14,922 nucleotides of DNA from Alphaproteobacteria bacterium UBA6187 (lineage in GTDB: Bacteria; Pseudomonadota; Alphaproteobacteria; Rickettsiales; UBA6187). Positions 13,679 through 14,922 of this stretch are shown here, piece by piece. Positions within the stretch are counted from its first letter, which is position 1; each line of letters starts with the position of its first letter. The notes below the pieces were generated by a model. The model saw only the letters and a list, made by a program, of their open reading frames with translations, ran no database searches and was not told the DNA's origin. The stretch is from assembly GCA_002422795.1 (NCBI GenBank), contig DITJ01000050.1, positions 1-14,922 on the forward strand, written 5' to 3'. Made by a program: the position numbers and the translations under genes.

Positions 13679-13939
13679 ATGAAAACTCAGAAAACCATAA
13701 TATTCACTCTTCTTGGCGCTGTAATACTTACAGGATGCCAAGCTACTTATAGTGATAGTTTAAGCCAAAAACTGAACAACAAATCACCAAAGGAAAGGAA
13801 TGCCATTCTTGCCAGTGAGTGTGCGAATGAAATAGAGGCTGCACGTCAGAAATATAAAGAAACCAGCGCCCAACATTCGGAAAGAATGAACGAAATTTGT
13901 AATAAGATGACTGGGGTATCTATCAAAGCAGATAAATAA
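13679..13939 (+). CDS. Small lipoprotein B of the tandem pair after the RND pump
   Basis: Protein of 86 residues with lipoprotein signal MKTQKTIIFTLLGAVILTGC (lipobox LTGC, C20). The mature part is YSDSLSQKLNNKSPKERNAILASECANEIEAARQKYKETSAQHSERMNEICNKM, predicted largely helical. It shares with the preceding lipoprotein the pattern L-x-Q-x-L-x2-KS-x2-ER, a Cys shortly after (SEC versus LAC), and a final Cys three residues before Met (ICNKM versus LCREM). It lacks the basic His/Arg insert of lipoprotein A. A clear TTAGGAG lies upstream of the ATG. It is the final gene before a strong terminator, so it belongs to the efflux operon. Probably a duplicate of A that diverged; an accessory role in metal export is inferred only from context. 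Confidence 0.75.
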   Translation: MKTQKTIIFTLLGAVILTGCQATYSDSLSQKLNNKSPKERNAILASECANEIEAARQKYKETSAQHSERMNEICNKMTGVSIKADK

Positions 13940-13951
13940 AACACACGCTTG

Positions 13952-13995
13952 AAAGGCATAGCTCTTGGTATAATTTAGGAGCTATGCCTTTTAAT
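13952..13995 (+). terminator. Intrinsic terminator of the efflux operon
   Basis: Perfect 13-bp stem: AAAGGCATAGCTC (13952-13964) pairs with GAGCTATGCCTTT (13979-13991), with a 14-base loop, followed by TTTTAATTT from 13989. The flanking A and T runs make it potentially bidirectional. It lies 12 bases after the last lipoprotein stop, ending the 7.5-kb plus-strand transcription unit. The loop repeats 12 bases (TAATTTAGGAGC) found before lipoprotein B. Confidence 0.9.
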
Positions 13996-13997
13996 TT

Positions 13998-14177
13998 AAA
14001 GAATAATTATTAACCACAGGTAAAACTCAACAAAAAAGTCTGCTATTGTTTTGTAAAAAATAGGCGACAATTGACCGCCTGATGGAGATGTTTACATTCA
14101 TGCTATCCGAAGGAATTGAAGCTAGCGATGTTGTGATGAAGTAGATTACCAAGAAAAATTTAGAGTTGTCTAATTAT
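13998..14177. other. Non-coding stretch between efflux operon and phage remnant
   Basis: About 180 bases without a supportable gene. A 20-codon open frame (14083-14145) has no recognisable product. An inverted repeat AGGCG (14062-14066) and CGCCT (14076-14080) surrounds the palindrome CAATTG, which could be an operator or a scar. No tRNA, attachment core or insertion-sequence end was recognised. Confidence 0.4.
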
Positions 14178-14384
14178 CTATAAATACAAATCTCCTTCTG
14201 CCTCCCTACGCTTTATCAATCCCTCCAGCTTTCTGCCACCAGCCCAGACCCATTTCATGAATTCAGCAGGTGCAGCCTCATGTTCCTCACGGTTTACTTT
14301 CCAGCGGAGAGTTGAGCGCTGCAACGCACCGGAGCCGAGATTGTAGGTAAAAGATACCAGCGCATCAAACTGGTTATCGGTCAA
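14178..14384 (-). pseudogene. Phage endolysin (GH24 lysozyme), C-terminal remnant
   Basis: From LTDNQFDALVSFTYNLGSGAL to the stop, about 68 residues match the C-terminal half of phage GH24 lysozymes: the NQFDALVSF-x-YNLG block, RSTLRWKVNREEHEAAPAEF, then WVWAGGRKLEGLIKRREAEGDLYL. The N-terminal half with the catalytic Glu and substrate-cleft residues is missing. The sequence upstream of LTDNQ does not continue the lysozyme; instead it is ParB-like coding sequence in another frame, so the gene is truncated by a deletion or recombination joint. The open frame could begin at an ATG at 14420 but the first 12 residues would be out-of-frame ParB sequence. A cell-wall hydrolase cannot be active in this form. 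Prophage debris at the edge of the island. Confidence 0.8.
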
Positions 14385-14691
14385 TCGCCAGCAATTCATC
14401 GTCCCACTCTGAATCTTCATGGGTACGGTTGTCAGCCAGCCTGTAAGCCTTTATCTGTGCCTGTGTGAGTCCAGTGGCGATATGTACCGGAACCTTCTTT
14501 AACCCCAACTGCTGCGCCGCTTGCAGCCGCGTGTGGCCAGCAATAATGACCATTTCCTCATCCACCACAATAGGCTGGCGGAATCCGTATTCCTTAATGG
14601 AGGCCGCCACCTTGGCTATCGCCCCTTCATTGCGCCGTGGATTCCGCGCATACGGAAGCACCCGGCTTATTTCAAGCAGTTCTACTTTCAT
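14374..14691 (-). pseudogene. ParB-like domain protein of a phage, truncated at its C-terminus
   Basis: Open frame of 105 residues that begins normally (CAGG about 7 bases before the ATG) and shows a ParB/sulfiredoxin-type N-terminal domain: ISRVLPYARNPRRNEGAIAKVAASIKEYGFRQPIVV (about 8-43), GHTRLQAAQQLGLKKVPVHIA (about 52-72) and YRLADNRTHEDSEWDDELLAI (about 83-103). In phages this domain usually continues for longer or into a DNA adenine methyltransferase, encoded near terminase genes. Here it stops abruptly two residues after LLAI, at the joint with the lysozyme remnant. Only the last two codons and stop come from the foreign sequence. It may still be translated as a short ParB-domain protein, but truncation makes pseudogene the safer label. 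Confidence 0.75.
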
Positions 14692-14922
14692 GATTAACCT
14701 GTTGGATTAAATAAATTCTGTGTATCCACGCATGCAAACGAAATGACCGAAATGGTGGCCACTTCGCTACTGGCGCGTGTAAGTGTTTGATATTACAAGA
14801 TTTGGGCTTCGCCCAAACGAAACGAAATGCTTTTTTCCAGGCTGTGCCTAGGGAAATCCTGCGCCCGCGCTGCACCCGCAAGGGGGACCCCTCCGGAGTA
14901 CCTTTTGATAATCACGGGGATT
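14692..14922. other. G+C-richer non-coding stretch upstream of the phage remnant, with hairpins
   Basis: No supportable gene in 231 bases. It contains a perfect hairpin TTTGGGC-TTC-GCCCAAA (14801-14817), the palindrome CTCCGGAG (14891-14898) and a GGGGGACCCC block (14883-14892). Several CGAAATG repeats occur around 14740-14830. The C-rich part near the right edge is unlike the rest of the window. It is plausibly the phage leader or packaging-region sequence upstream of the ParB-like gene, which is inference. Confidence 0.35.

Noticed and set aside
14083..14145. 20-codon open frame after the efflux terminator
   Set aside because: Only a weak RBS-like context, no homology, and it lies in apparently degraded intergenic sequence.
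14672..14881. Minus-strand open frame of 69 codons upstream of the ParB-like remnant
   Set aside because: Arg/Trp-rich sequence spanning hairpins and overlapping the ParB-like start; no recognised product or translation signal.
1..14922. tRNA, rRNA, CRISPR array or insertion-sequence ends
   Set aside because: None recognised on either strand; the only tandem repeats are the two 21-bp units before arsR, which lack unique spacers.

Overview
The window is a compact, almost fully coding metal-resistance island from a Gram-negative proteobacterium. Lipoprotein signals, a TolC/adaptor/RND tripartite pump and outer-membrane export show the Gram-negative envelope. The AT-leaning composition and the gene set (a 'transmembrane anchor' protein beside HupE/UreJ, a DUF6488-like protein, YqaA, a short CDF transporter) best fit an alphaproteobacterium. 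That placement is inference from gene content; there is no rRNA or other taxonomic marker. The right edge carries prophage debris.

Layout. (1) Positions 2-1488, plus strand: the 3' two thirds of a CopA-type Cu(I) P-type ATPase, cut by the window edge, overlapping a YqaA-like membrane protein. (2) 1493-3401, plus strand: an arsenic operon, arsR-arsC-acr3, with overlapping genes, preceded by two perfect tandem 21-bp TTGACT-containing repeats that look like operators. (3) 6342 down to 3394, minus strand: a seven-gene operon of a CsoR/RcnR-family sensor, a HupE/UreJ-type membrane protein, a single-pass anchor protein, a 44-residue His-tailed single-pass microprotein, a DUF6488-like secreted protein, a second YqaA paralogue and a DUF3147-like membrane protein. 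(4) 6428-13939, plus strand, divergent from (3): a short CDF transporter, a Cys/His-rich secreted protein, a small lipoprotein, a complete CzcC/CzcB/CzcA-type efflux system and two small related lipoproteins, closed by a strong intrinsic terminator at 13952-13995. (5) 14178-14691, minus strand: truncated phage genes, the N-terminal part of a ParB-like protein joined to the C-terminal part of a GH24 lysozyme.

How it works together. Between modules 3 and 4 lies one short control region with the sequence CCTAT-A-GGGGGGG-ATAGG, the form of operator used by RcnR/CsoR-family metal sensors. It sits on candidate divergent promoters, so one sensor could control both arms. The forward arm would move a divalent metal out of the cytoplasm (CDF) and then the periplasm (RND pump whose D402/D408/E415 signature matches CzcA rather than CusA). 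The reverse arm holds poorly understood membrane and periplasmic proteins. The sensor's ligand set (N-terminal His, C34, H59, C63) suggests nickel, cobalt or copper. The arsenic operon is conventional: As(III)-responsive repressor, thioredoxin-type arsenate reductase and ACR3 arsenite exporter.

The most novel-looking parts are the two-arm regulon with its unassigned secreted, anchored and lipoprotein components, the unlisted 44-residue microprotein, twin hairpins inside the efflux operon, the duplicated YqaA and lipoprotein genes, and the phage gene chimera at the right edge.
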